DNA of 64,000 nucleotides from Chionoecetes opilio. Lineage: Eukaryota; Arthropoda; Malacostraca; Decapoda; Majidae. A model generated the notes under the pieces. The model was not told where the DNA came from. It saw only the letters and a program-made list of their open reading frames with translations, and did no database searches. The position numbers were made by a program, and so were the translations under genes. The stretch spans positions 90,001 to 154,000 of the forward strand of contig JACEEZ010011040.1 in the NCBI GenBank assembly GCA_016584305.1, written 5' to 3'. Shown here piece after piece: positions 1-10,239 of the stretch (position 1 is the stretch's first letter; every line of letters begins with the position of its first letter).

Positions 1-188
1 TCAATCTTCCTAATATCTGGCTTATACTTCCTTTCTTTATCCATCTTCCCTTCTCATCGATCTATATATTGCATCCATTCCTCCTTTCGCTTCTCTACTT
101 CCACCATTTACTGATCACATTCCTATTTTTTACGCATTACAACCTCGCATCTTCCTTGTTTTGTCTTTTTTTTTACCGAATAAGGAAA

Positions 189-189
<1 letters not shown>

Positions 190-238
<49 letters not shown>
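190..238. repeat. (AG)n microsatellite
   Basis: An uninterrupted GA dinucleotide run of about 48 bases. It is followed by CCT-rich low-complexity DNA up to about 375. The short open frames across it encode only Arg-Glu or Ser-Leu repeats and are not genes. Confidence 0.95.
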
Positions 239-241
<3 letters not shown>

Positions 242-375
242 GTTTCCTTCGTCTTCCTCCTTGTCCTCGCTATCCTCCTCCTCCTTTCCTGTGTCCTCCT
301 CATCCTGCCTCCTCTTCCATTGGTCACTCATCCTTTTGATATCCTCCTCCTCCTCCTCCTCCTCCTCCTCCTCAA

Positions 376-561
376 GTGACAACAAGAAATAACGGTTTTA
401 AACTGAACGGTCAACGTTGCATCACTGATCTCCGTAAAAATTATTTCAATGTTAGAGTTGTTGATCGATGTAACAAATTACCAGCAAATGTTGTCGATGC
501 CAGCACAATAACTCAATTTAAAAACACACTTGACGAGCACTGTAAAGTAAATGGGTATTGA
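376..561 (+). pseudogene. LINE reverse-transcriptase C-terminal fragment
   Basis: A 61-codon open stretch ending in TGA. It carries the pattern seen at the extreme C-terminus of CR1/jockey-like non-LTR retrotransposon ORF2: 'DLRKNYFNVRVVD', then 'NKLPANVVDAS', then 'FKNTLDEH'. The usual Trp before Asn-x-Leu-Pro is Cys here. The upstream RT and endonuclease are absent; a CCT microsatellite abuts the 5' side. It is a 5'-truncated retroposon remnant. The clade is not certain. Confidence 0.75.
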
Positions 562-743
562 TATTGCCCTGCGAATTCATAATATAGTCCCCCGGATCGA
601 TTAGTGTTAGTGGTAGTTGTAGTTAGCATATTTCATATCCTATCATTCTTCACTACGAAACTTCCATGTTCCTATCTTCTTTAGGGACATGGTATCATTT
701 TCCAACTGTCCTCTTACATGTAGTTGATAGTTAGTAGTATATG

Positions 744-1240
744 TAGTACAACAGATACCCTCGTTATGGACCAATAGGTCTCCTGGTGTCTGTTATTCCT
801 ATGTATTCCTCTTCCTTCTCCTCCTCCTCCTCCTCTTTCTCTTTCTCTTCCTCTTCCTCTTCCTCTTCCTCTTCCTCTTCCTCTTCCTCTTCCTCTTCCT
901 CTTCCTCTTCTCCTCCTCCTCCTCCTCCTCCTCCTCCTCCTCCTCCTCCTCCTCCTCCTCCTCCTCCTTCTCTTCTTCCTCCTTCTTCTTCCTCCTCCTC
1001 CGTCAGTAGTTAGAAATAAAGGCTTATTTTTCCCTAACAATAAGTTTCGTCCGCTGGGAAACACGGAGACGCTATGAGAACAAGGAATGAAGGAAGGAAA
1101 GAAATCTAAACTTCTATAGTGATTTGCATTTTGAAGTGTGTAGGACACTTATTGACTCTCGTGGGAAACAATAGCTAGGAAAAAAATGCCTAACAAATGA
1201 TAGACACATGAACATGGAAATAGATTGATAGATAGATGGA
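744..1240. repeat. Compound dispersed repeat, copy 1
   Basis: Unique-looking flanks surround a long pyrimidine tract of TTCCTC and CCT units (811-999). The right flank reads gtcagtag, then aaataaaggcttatttttcc, and passes into GATA repeats. The same left flank, CCT tract, right flank and GATA tail recur at 3510-3830. This copy has about 100 extra bases (1062-1161) bounded by a repeated 'gggaaac'. This looks like one mobile or segmentally duplicated unit carrying its own microsatellites. Confidence 0.7.
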
Positions 1241-1252
1241 TAGATAGATACT

Positions 1253-1313
<61 letters not shown>

Positions 1314-1314
1314 G

Positions 1315-1350
<36 letters not shown>

Positions 1351-1371
1351 TAGATAGATAGATAGGTGGAT
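1213..1371. repeat. (GATA)n microsatellite
   Basis: Long GATA tetranucleotide array with a few interruptions. Related GATA tracts lie at 3286-3400, 3804-4045 and 4268-4300. Confidence 0.95.
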
Positions 1372-1378
1372 GGGTTGA

Positions 1379-1570
1379 AGGAAAGATCTGGGTGTGAAGG
1401 GGTTAATTAATATGTCTGTCGAGTGATATGTATTGTTTCTTGCTTCTGCGTGGTGATATTAATCCCTTCACGCCCAGATCTTTCCTTGGCTATATATATA
1501 AACTCGTGTGTTGTCTGCCATACAATGACGAAAAGTGACTGAATATACCACATTAACTAGTGGACAAGGA
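1379..1570. mobile_element. Broken copies of the TTAA/CCCCTT MITE (family 1)
   Basis: A 30-bp end piece (gaaagatctgggtgtgaagg, then ggttaa) at 1379-1408 faces a half-length copy starting at 1462 (cccttcacgcccagatcttt). The half copy is cut off at about 1570 by the CTACCGTAG element. The two pieces form a small inverted repeat. Confidence 0.7.
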
Positions 1571-1972
1571 TACTACCGTAGATAACACTTTAGTCGCCAG
1601 CTGCACTAATGTCGGCAGCCGCCAAATATTACGAATTATAGCATCACTACTGATTTGTATGTGCCACTGAGGATGATACACAGTAGTTTATATCATGACT
1701 GTATAATCTATCCTGTTTCAGTGTTGTTTTATGCTTTGTATCTGCAAGTATATACGGCTTCAAATTTCGCTACTGTTTTTTTTTTCGCGCGACGACGACG
1801 GCGGAAGGACACTCAGAACATAAACACTAATTGGCGATCTTAGTGTAGGTCGCCACTCTGGTGATATTTTTGTAATTTGTTCATTTATAGCCATACTATG
1901 ACACAGATGAAGACACAAAATGACACAGACTCTCCAGATAGCCCCTTCTAACTTTCCTGAAATCATGGATGT

Positions 1973-2048
1973 AAGAACATAAGAAAATAAGGAAGCTACA
2001 AGAAGCCGTGAGACCTACACGTGGTAGTTCCTGTTGAACTATTAACGC
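1973..2048 (-). mobile_element. LINE family A 3' tail fragment
   Basis: Antisense copy of the tail that reads aactaccacgtgtaggtctc, then cggcctcttgtagcttcc, then ttattttcttatg. The same tail occurs about ten times in the window. Confidence 0.75.
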
Positions 2049-2133
2049 CCCCAGACGATTACCTTACCTTAGAAGAATTTTTTATTTTTAATACAAAAAA
2101 AACGTTGTCCTGGCGACTTTAGTGTTATCTACG

Positions 2134-3146
2134 GTAGTGAAATGGGTGTGAATGGGTGAATGGGCGCGAAATGGGCGTGAATGGGCGTGGAGTGGGTGTG
2201 AAATGGGTGTGAAATGGGCGTTAAATGGGTGTGAATGGGCATGGAATGGGTGTGAAATGGGTGTGAATGGGCGTGGAATGGGTGTGAAATGGGTGTGAAA
2301 TGGGCGTTAAATGGGTGTGAATGGGCATGGAGTGGGTGTGAAATGGGTGTGAATGGGTGTGTATGGGCGTGGAATGGGTGTGAATGGGCGTGGAATGGGT
2401 GTGAAATGGGTGTGAAATGGGCGTTAAATGGGTGTGAATGGGCATGGAATGGGTGTGAATGGGTATGAAATGGGTGTGAATGGGCGTGGAATGGGTGTGA
2501 ATGGGCGTGGAATGAGTGTGAATGGGCGTGAAATGGGTGTGAATGGGCGTGGAATGGGTGTGAAATGGGCGTTAAATGGGTGTGAAATGGGCGTTAAATG
2601 GGTGTGAAATGGGTGTGAAATAGGCGTGGAAGGGGTGTGAAATGGCGTGAAATGGTGTGAAATGGGTGTGAAATGGGCGTGGAATGGGTGAAATGGGCGT
2701 CAAATGGGTGTGAAATGGGCGTCAAATGGGTGTGAATAGGCGTGGAATGGGTGTGAAATGGGTGTGAAATGGACGAGAAATGGGTGTGAATTGGGTGTGA
2801 ATTTGGTGTGAATTGGGCGTGAATTGGGTGTGAATTGGGCGTGAAATGGGTGTGAAATGGGTGTGAAATGGGCGTGAAATGGGCGTGAATTGGACGTGAA
2901 TTGGGTGTGAAATAGGCGTGAATTGGGTGTGAAATGGGTGTGAAATGGGTGTGAAATGGATGTGAAATGGGCGTAAAATGGGTGTGAAATGGGTGTGAAA
3001 TGGGCGTGAAATGGGTGTGAAATGGGCGTGAAATGGGTGTGAAATGGGTGTGAAATGGGTGTGAAATGGGCGTGAAATGGGTGTGAAATGGGTGTGAAAT
3101 GGGCGTGAAATGGGCGTAAATGGGTGTGAAATGGGTGTGAAATCAG
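2134..3146. repeat. 11-bp minisatellite (GTGTGAAATGG type)
   Basis: About 1 kb of GTGTGAAATGG / GCGTGAATGGG units with point variants. Antisense open frames of 74 and 156 codons (His-Pro-Phe-rich) are only a by-product of the repeat. Confidence 0.95.
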
Positions 3147-3509
3147 TAGTGATGCTATAATTCGTAACATTTGGCGGCTGGCGACATTAGTGCAGCTGGC
3201 GACTAAAGTGTTATCTACGGTAGTTGCCTAGTTACCGCTAGTTGCCTAGTTACCGTTAGTAGCTTACATGTAGTTTTCTAGTAAATAAATAGCTAGATAG
3301 GTAGATTGATAGATAGATAGATAGGTCGATAGATGCATATATGGATAGATGGGTGGATAGATACATAGATGGATAGATGGATTGATAGATAGAGGTTAGA
3401 CAACGCCCTCAGTATAACACCTCCCTCCTCCTCCTCCTCCTTCTCGCCTTCTAAGCCTTCTACTTCCTATCCTTTCTCTCTTATTATCTAGTTAGTGTAG
3501 TGTAGTTAA

Positions 3510-3830
3510 AGCAAACAGTCTTGTAAGGACCTATCGGTCTGTTGCTGTTTGTGTTTCCTTTGTATTCCTTTGTATTCTCCTTCTCCTCTTCCTCCTCTTC
3601 CTCCTCCTCTTTCTCCTCCTCCTCCTTCTCCTCCTTTTCCTCCTCCTTCTCCTCCTTTTCCTCCTCCTTCTCCTCCTCCTCTTCCTCCTCCTCCGTCAGT
3701 AAGAAGAAATAAAGGCTTATTTTTCCCTAACAATAAGTTTCGTCCGCTGGGAAACAATAGCTAGCAAGAAAATGCATAACAAATGATAGACACTTGAACA
3801 TGGAAATAGATAGATAGATAGATGCATAGG
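3510..3830. repeat. Compound dispersed repeat, copy 2
   Basis: Matches the copy at 744-1240: the flank near 'cctatcggtctgttgctgtt', a CTC/CTT tract, then the shared block that includes taacaataagtttcgtccgc, and a GATA tail. It lacks the 100-bp insert of copy 1. Confidence 0.7.
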
Positions 3831-4045
3831 TGGATGGGTTGATAGATATAAGATAGATATATAGATAGGTAGATGCTTAGATGTATAGGTGAATAGATGG
3901 ATAGATAGATAGATAGAGATAGATAGATAGGTGCATAGGTGGATGGATTGATAGATAGATAGATGGGTGGATAGATGCATAGATAGGTGGATAGATAGGT
4001 AGGTAGATACTAGATAGATATATGGATAGATGAATAAATATGTGA
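3804..4045. repeat. (GATA)n-derived array
   Basis: Degenerate GATA/GATG tetranucleotides forming the tail of the compound repeat. Confidence 0.85.
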
Positions 4046-4102
4046 GAAGTGCAAATTACTGTTTAACTTTCGCGGTGGGAGAGACCCGGATTCCGACTCA
4101 TT

Positions 4103-4265
4103 ACATAAGAACATAAGAAAGTAAGGAAGCTACAAGAGGCCGTGAGACCTACACGAGGTAGTTCCTGTTACTTAACTCTACCTATATCCACCTCTCTTCC
4201 CCATCCATGAATTTATCCAGACTCCTTTTAAAGACCCCAATAGACTCTGCATTGACCACCTGACG
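4103..4265 (-). mobile_element. LINE family A 3' end
   Basis: Antisense copy beginning at the 'acataagaaagtaaggaagc' tail and running into the end of the coding part (the complement of FK..LD...MDG). A close copy lies at 9447-9810. It is 5'-truncated, as usual for a LINE. Confidence 0.75.
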
Positions 4266-4410
4266 ACTAGATAGATAGATAGATAGGTAGATTGATAGAT
4301 GGCAAATCTCACAGCCTAACCTTCGGTCTACTTTTACATCGCGTGACTCTCAAGCTCAGGCTCATCGACAGAATCAAAACAAACCGTGACAGCTGCTGAG
4401 GAAGGGTTTA

Positions 4411-4684
4411 CTGGCGCCCATCTGAAGAAGACAGGTCCGTTGCCACGCTTCTGATAGCCTTAGAGGGCATCACCAGGGCTCACAGTATCCACCAAGGCCC
4501 TGACCAACCCTCGCAGCCCTGAACACCACCACCAGCTATAAGGGTTGCGGGCGCCCTCCTGAAGAAGACAGGTCCGTTGCCACGCCCCTGATAGCCTTAG
4601 AGTTAGAGGGCATCACCAGGGCTCACAGTATCCACCAAGGCACCCTCTCAGTCCTCATCACCACCACCACCTATAAGGGTTGTC
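4411..4684. repeat. Two-copy ~135-bp tandem duplication upstream of gene 1
   Basis: Copy 1 (about 4411-4547) and copy 2 (about 4548-4684) share 'tgaagaagacaggtccgttg', 'gagggcatcaccagggctca' and 'ctataagggttg'. They end 20 bases before the ATG of the UPF0449-like gene, so they occupy its 5' UTR or core promoter region. Confidence 0.8.
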
Positions 4685-4704
4685 AGGCACAGTAAGGCGG
4701 CGGT

Positions 4705-7700
4705 ATGTTCAGGAGGAAGGTAACGGAGCTGCCGCCTTGCCCGCAGCGCCCCTCGTGGGACGACATGGAGGAGGACCTCAAGACTTCACTCAAGACAGAC
4801 GTGGTGTTCACAATTGCCAAGAAAAACCAAGGTGAAGCTACGGCACCACAGACATAGTGTACCTTATAGGGGGGGTACAGTCAGGGTTATAATGGGGGAG
4901 AGTTTCACGTTCGTTTTCAGAGACACCAACTATTTTTTCTTGGCCTACGATAGGTGCTTGTTCTAATGGTGCTAGTTTTATTTTGCGCAAACCAAAAAAA
5001 AAAAAAATATATATATATATATTGTGGTTAAGGTTAAGTTAGGTTTCTTTAAAACCTGTAAGGTTAGGTTAGGTTAGGTTTCATTAAAACATAAGGTTAG
5101 GTTAGGTTTCATTAAAACATAAGGTTAGGTTAGGTTTCATTAAAACAAGGTTAGGTTTCATGTTTTTTTTACATTTTTTTTTTTTTTTTTTTTGTTTGCG
5201 CAAAATAAAACTAGCACCATTAGAACAAGCACCTATTGTAGGCCAAGAAAAAATAGTTGGTGTCTCTGAAAACGAACGTGAAACTCTCCTCCATTATTAC
5301 CACAGTGAGTTCGTACACAAGTAGATTCGTACACCAAAAACCATTACAGGGAACAAAACTTAAAGTAATCGTCCAGACCATTTCATCATTCCTGATTTAA
5401 TGCAGTCAAAATGTAGCCATGATTGAGTATATCAACATTATGTTGTCACTTTTTGCATCCAGTCACCCGTTTTTAAATGATCCGCATTCAAAATCTGTAA
5501 GTTCCCCTAGCTCTCAAAACACAACTGGCGACCAGCAGACGACGCACCACGGCTCGGCGACGTCACAGCAGGAAGCCTCCCAGCCCTGCCTGATACAGAT
5601 GCGCGGAGACTCGGAGAAAAATGTAGTACTTTGGGAATTTTGGGTGTTTCTGATATATTTTTTGTGCGATGTGGCATGTACTTGCATCCTGTGTGGGTGC
5701 AGCGGGGGGGCTGTGCCTTTCCCGAGAGCTTAGCACCCATTTGCAACCTGTGCGGCGACAATATATGTGTGCAGACGTGTAGAGCGGCAGGGAGCGGCGG
5801 GTAGTAGCGAGGCCACCGAGATGAGAGGGCTCGCTACTACCTGCCGCTCGACACGTCTGCACACATATATCGTCGCCGTGTGGGTTGTGAATGGGTGCTA
5901 AGCTCTCGGGAAGGGCACAGCTTTCTTGCTGTGCCCATGCAGAATGCAAGTATGTGCCGTGTCGCACAAAAAATATATCGGAAGTATTAGCGTACTGGTT
6001 ATATATTTATGTGTTAATCTATACTAAGACAGGATGTCCGAGTGTCTGAGTGTCGCCTAGCAGATGCTGAGTGCTGACACCTTTTGATGAGGTTACGTTG
6101 ACGAAGTATCACGCCATGGCCCATAAGAATGACGTGGACAGTCAACCCGGTGTCTTGATGCAACACGTAGACACACCTCACCCCTGGTTCCGGACTGCAC
6201 GCACAAGTTGTGTGTGTGTCATCTCAGCGCTCTGCCCAAGGATGATGACGCTTACGAGAGTGCAACAGGCCTGAGAGACATGTCCACCGGAACCTGCCAC
6301 TTCCGTCCTCCCTTCCTTATATGCTGCAACTGGCCGGAGGAGACAGACAGAACACAGAGATTACGAGGAGACGCGTTGCAGGGCGCTCCTACTCACGACA
6401 CCTTTCAGAGTGTCTGTTTGTACTCCACACCCAGGAGGTGTGAGAGTACCTTGTCACGAAACTAACTGTTCTAGCTCTGTCTATTAGACATTAGTTTCAT
6501 TGGCCGTTACTTAACGAACTGCGTGACATTATTAATGTATAAGTCTCCCAGTGTACAGATATGTATATATATCTTGATATTATTGTTCTGGTACTTTATA
6601 TTAACAAGCCTTTATAAAACAACCGCTCGACCACTTTTATTCAACTACCATCTGAAGTGTCTGGCTAGGACGGTATACGCCTACCCATCAACTCTACAGT
6701 TCTGAGGCAATCAACCCCTACTGTGTCACCAACAGTTGTAAGTATTCTTACTTGGGTTGACCCCAGTTACCTGTAACATCACACAGATAAGGGTAACAGA
6801 AGCACCCGGGATTCTTCGGGTACTGTATTTTTCTCTGAGTCTCCGTGTGTCTGTGTCTGGCGGGGCTGGGAGGCTTCCTGCTGTGACGTCGCCAGCAAGT
6901 TTCGCGCCAAGGCTGGAATGTGGCTGTTGCTTTTCCCGCATTTTTTACAAAAAAAGTCATGTTTTTAGGGAAATAATGTGTGGAAATTAATTATTTTTTG
7001 TGGATTAGGTATTTTGAATGAACATTCAACATAATTATGCAAAGAAAAAATGGGTCTGGACGATTACTTTAACAAATAGATACCTAAAACTTAACAAATT
7101 CTCCCGCCAACACAAGCCAAGGTGAGACCGGTTACAGGGAGTTTCATACACAAGTTGTTTCGTACCCAGGTTTTGTTAGTTGTCTCGTACACTGATTTTG
7201 AGTTTTTTCGTACATACCAGGTGTCGAATTGTAACTTTAGTAACCAAGTTAAACTCTAAGCTGAGTGTACGAAACAACTATGGTTTCATATAGACTACGA
7301 AACAACTTTTTGGTGTACTAAACAACTTGTGTACGAACTGACTGGACCCCCATGGAACTGTGGCTGATAGGAATAAACTCAATATTATCCCTCATCCCAT
7401 ACACTATTATCCCTAACTCCCTCTTACGGCTATTAACCAGGGTAGAACAAGAAGTAGCGGATTCAAGCTGGAAAAGCGTAGATTAAAAAAGAAAATAGGG
7501 AAAAAACTGGTTCACAAATAGGGTGGTGAATGATTGGAATGGACTCAGTAGACAGGTAGTTAGTGCAGAGTCAGTAGAGAGCTTTAAAGGGAGGCTAGAT
7601 GAAATCATGGATGGGGATGAAAGGTGGATGTAGGTAGTGTTAAGTAACAGGAACTACCACGTGTAGGTCTCACGGCCTCTTGTAGCTTCTTTATTTTCAT

Positions 7701-7959
7701 ATATTCTTCTCTTACAGTTGACAAAGCGAGGCGGGAGGATCGACGGGGCAGCGCCGGCGACAAGGAGGCGGCGGGTGACGGCAGCGCGGACCTAGTGTTC
7801 CTGCGCGCGGCCGAGTTTGTGGAGCGTAACGATAGCCTTCTGAGCAGCGCGGCGAGTCTGGCGGAGGAGGGCGAGCGTCTGCGTGAAGTGAGTGAGTGTT
7901 TGAGAGAGACAGTGGAGGAGGTGAAGAAACAGGCCTTGGTTGCTATTGATGGGTGTTGA
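4705..7959 (+). CDS. UPF0449 (C19orf25-like) small coiled-coil protein
   Basis: Two coding exons, 4705-4831 and 7718-7959, join in phase (127 + 242 = 369 nt, 122 aa). The donor is CAAG|GTGAAG and the acceptor is cttctcttacag|TTGAC. The N-terminus starts MFRRKVTELPPCPQRPSWDD and has the short Pro-rich stretch, an acidic helix and a 'DVVFTI' strand. The C-terminal half (ADLVFLRAAEFVERND...LREVSECLRETVEEVKKQ) is a predicted coiled coil. Length and layout match the UPF0449 family (human C19orf25, about 118 aa), whose molecular role is unknown to me. The 2.9-kb intron holds a fold-back MITE, a 1.7-kb TTAA element, family 2 and a LINE tail that merges into the acceptor. A purine minisatellite starts a few bases after the stop. 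The assignment rests on motif layout, not on a search. Confidence 0.8.
4884..5302. mobile_element. Fold-back MITE with a TTAGG-containing centre
   Basis: Arms of about 108 bp (4884-4993 and 5195-5302) are near-exact inverse copies (gagagtttcacgttcgtttt ... its complement). Between them are a 24-27 bp minisatellite, 'aaggttaggttaggtttcat' with 'taaaacat', and A- and T-runs. It lies in the intron of gene 1. No coding capacity. Confidence 0.85.
5360..7072. mobile_element. TTAA-target non-autonomous element, family 3, copy 1
   Basis: Bounded by TTAA on both sides (5360-5363, 7069-7072). Terminal inverted repeats are AGTAATCGTCCAGACC and its complement. It is about 1.7 kb with no transposase. It shares internal segments with the copy at 46181-47165, including the 'gtggcatgtacttgcatcc'-like block and TGACGT motifs. 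The TTAA target duplication suggests mobilisation by a piggyBac-type transposase (inference). Confidence 0.8.
5652..5978. repeat. Long imperfect palindrome inside family 3 copy 1
   Basis: Left arm 5652-5795 (gatatattttttgtgcgatg ...) and right arm about 5840-5978 (... gtcgcacaaaaaatatatc) are inverse copies around a centre near 5815. The arm ends are diverged; the middle part (gcagacgtgt, cgctacta) pairs well. Confidence 0.8.
7131..7342 (+). mobile_element. MITE family 2 (GTTTCGTACACAAG ends), copy 1
   Basis: A 210-230 bp unit starting gttacagggagtttcatac and ending aacttgtgtacgaactg. The ends are inverted versions of each other, with repeated 'tcgtac' motifs throughout. Other copies are at 12419-12643 (+), 20325-20548 (-) and 58701-58928 (-). 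A scrap sits at 5304-5351. Confidence 0.8.
7435..7710 (+). mobile_element. LINE family A 3' end, sense, abutting a splice acceptor
   Basis: Carries decayed C-terminal codons of a retrotransposon ORF2 ('GFKLEKRRLKK', then a [13 protein letters not shown] block, then 'MDGDERWM' and a stop). The tail, with 'cctcttgtagcttcttta' and 'ttttcatatattcttct', runs straight into cttacag, the acceptor of exon 2 of gene 1 (7718). Confidence 0.8.
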
Positions 7960-7967
7960 GAGGGGAG

Positions 7968-8312
7968 GAAGAAGAGGAGGAGGAGGGAAGAAAGAGGAAG
8001 AGGAGGAAGAAAGAGGAAGAGGAGGGAAGGAAGATAGAGGTAGAGGAGGGAAGGAAGGTGTGATGAAGAGAAAGAAAGATGGAGAAAAGAGGAAGAGGAG
8101 GGAAGGAAGATGAAGAAAAGAGGAAGAGGAGGGAAGGAAGATGGAGCTTTTTAGGAAGAGGAGGGAAGGAAGATGAAGAAAAGAGGAAAAGGAGGAAAGG
8201 AAGATGAAGCAAAGAGGAAGAGGAAGAGGAGGGAAGGAAGATGGAGAAAAGAGGAGAAGGAGGGAAGGAAGATGAAGAAAAGAGGAGAAGGGAAGAAAGA
8301 TGGAGTTTGGCC
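7968..8312. repeat. Purine minisatellite (~31 bp) in the 3' UTR of gene 1
   Basis: Units of gggaaggaagatgaagaaaa followed by gaggaagagga, about ten copies, starting less than 10 bases after the stop codon. Long Lys/Arg/Glu or Ser/Leu/Phe open frames on either strand are repeat artefacts. Confidence 0.9.
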
Positions 8313-8796
8313 TTTTTCATCGGCACTTCCTGACTTGTTTCTTCTTGCTGTCTGGGTCTTTAATTAGTTGTCTTCTCTTATTCTATATTGTAATTCCTCT
8401 CTCTTTCCTCTTATTTTCTCTGGTCATTCAAAAACTGTTGATTGTTCTTTTTGCTTCTTCCACATTCCCATCTCCAAACAAATACTCCCCCACTATAGCC
8501 TCTTCCTCCTCTATGTAGGGTTGTTGTAGCCTCGCACTTTTCTTTCTTTCATTATTGTATGCTGTTATTATTATGTTATATCTGTCTTACCCAGTTATTG
8601 TTGTGATCCATGTCTTGCTACTCTGTTTATTTTCTCTCTTAATCATGCCAGTATATGTGTGTTAGAATATAAGTTATGGGAAAATAAGAGTATAGCATTA
8701 AAGGTACTATTTACAAATATATTGATTCTCAAACACATTTTCTCATTTTTCTGATTGCTACCTATTTACAATAATTAATTTACATCCGTGTTTTGA

Positions 8797-8863
8797 AATA
8801 AAGGTAAATCTTGAAACCGAGAAGTTTTAGAGGAACGAAGTATTTTTACATACTACTAATAAA
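8797..8863 (+). promoter_or_regulatory. Candidate polyadenylation signals of gene 1
   Basis: AATAAA at 8797-8802 and at 8858-8863. The second is followed by a GT-rich stretch (gtgtatgtgtgttc), as expected for a cleavage site. The 3' UTR would be about 0.9 kb. Confidence 0.5.
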
Positions 8864-8923
8864 TGCAATGTTCTTGACTTGTGTATGTGTGTTCATTTCT
8901 TTTTAAGGCACCTCATAAACCAA

Positions 8924-9135
8924 TAACCCCTTCACGCCCAAATCTTTCCTTGGCTATAAAAAATTGTATGTTGTCGAGTCATAAAATTAAGAAAAGTCAC
9001 TTAATATACCAAATTAGTAAGTGGACAAGGGTACTAAACAGGTCATATCTATAAAATATTGCTTGTATTCACTAAAAATGGTCTAATGGCACCCAAATTA
9101 CAATGGAAATTACGTTCTGGGCCTCAAGGGGTTAA
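8924..9135 (+). mobile_element. MITE family 1 (TTAA-CCCCTTCACGCCCAGA)
   Basis: About 210 bp, starting ccccttcacgcccaaatctt and ending gcctcaaggggttaa. The two ends are related inverted repeats (CCCCTTCACGCCCAGA / CCCCTTGAGACCCAGA) next to TTAA. This is one of ten near-complete copies in the window. Confidence 0.85.
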
Positions 9136-9257
9136 GTTAGGATTGTCAAAGAACCGCTGAGATACCCTTCAATACACAAGACATTCTTCATATTTCACAC
9201 GGCAAATCATGAATATATAGTACGATGCTTGCTACTCACTACTGTCAGAACCAGGAA

Positions 9258-9316
9258 TATCTTACTACCTCGTGTAGGTCTCGCGGCCTCTTGTAGCTTC
9301 CTTATTTTCTTATGTA
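9258..9316 (+). mobile_element. LINE family A tail scrap
   Basis: A short sense piece: ctacctcgtgtaggtctcgc, then ggcctcttgtagcttcctta, then ttttcttatg. Confidence 0.65.
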
Positions 9317-9446
9317 ATATCTAACACCAAATATCATAGTGAGAATCAACACCTGTTTTAATGATCTTAATTACATGTAGACAAACCAAACGTCCAGAGA
9401 CAACAGATAAGATGTGAGGCTGTAATGTAAAGCAAAATACAGCAAG

Positions 9447-9810
9447 ATGAACATAAGAAAGTAAGGAAGCTACAAGAGGCCGTGAGACCTACACGAGGTA
9501 GTTCCTGTTACCTAACTCTACCTACATCCACCTCTCTTCCCCATCCATGAATTTATCCAGACTCCTTTTAAAGACCCCAATAGACTCTGCATTGACCACC
9601 TGACGACTTAATCCATGCCAATCATTCACTACCCTATTTGTGAACCAATTTCTCCCAATTTCCTTTTTAAATTACACTTTTCCAGCTTGAATCCGTTACT
9701 TATCGTTCTACCCTGCTTACTAACCTTAAGAACTTTTCCTACATCGCCTATATTGTATCCCTTTATCCACTTAAAAACTTTTATCAGATCGCCCCTTACT
9801 CTACGCCTCT
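9447..9810 (-). mobile_element. LINE family A 3' end, antisense
   Basis: Starts at the tail (gaacataagaaagtaaggaa) and continues into coding sequence complementary to the W-N and F-K-x-x-L-D region. At about 360 bp it is the longest copy of the family here. Decayed and 5'-truncated. Confidence 0.75.
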
Positions 9811-10009
9811 GATGATGATGGTCCGAATACTTGATAAATCACAAATAGGTCCTTGAAATTAAACCAGGTCTTAACGTACGTAAGTCCAAAAAACCGTGAT
9901 CAGAAAAGCCGTATACCTATACTAATTAGCACGTTATTCACTCGAATGCCTACGTCACATATGAATTAGGTAACAGCCGACCCTATGTACACTATCCACC
10001 ACCCTAAAG

Positions 10010-10042
10010 CCTGTAATAATAATAATAATAATAATAATAATT
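10010..10042. repeat. (AAT)n microsatellite
   Basis: About ten AAT units, followed by 'tgtatgtcgcccgaaggcat'. Confidence 0.9.
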
Positions 10043-10239
10043 GTATGTCGCCCGAAGGCATAGACAGGAGAAAAAAATGATAATACATATAATATACATA
10101 CACAGTAACTCAAGTACTGAAGAAAAAAAATCAGATAATATATACACAAGGGCAATATAATATATACTATGATGTCGTAATATAACGTCGTTCTTATAAC
10201 TTTATCTTTAACGTCAATACCTATTACTTTACCTCAACA

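Larger units (their letters stand above)
1571..3225. mobile_element. Fold-back element with ~80-bp inverted ends
   Basis: The left end begins ctaccgtagataacactttagtcgcc and continues to the motif attatagcatcactac. The right end (about 3146-3225) is its inverse and finishes gtgttatctacggtag. The interior holds a minisatellite, a LINE tail scrap and a third partial end at about 2108-2138. The same ends recur as an inverted pair at 13122 and 20310 and as a fragment at 44005-44034. A DNA transposon or fold-back family is inferred; no transposase is visible. Confidence 0.65.

Noticed and set aside
714..1148. Open frames rich in Arg, Gly, Ser or Pro
   Set aside because: Translation of CCT/TTCCTC microsatellite; no sequence outside the repeat supports coding.
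2221..3170. His-Pro-Phe-Thr-rich antisense open frames (74 and 156 codons)
   Set aside because: Produced by the 11-bp minisatellite.
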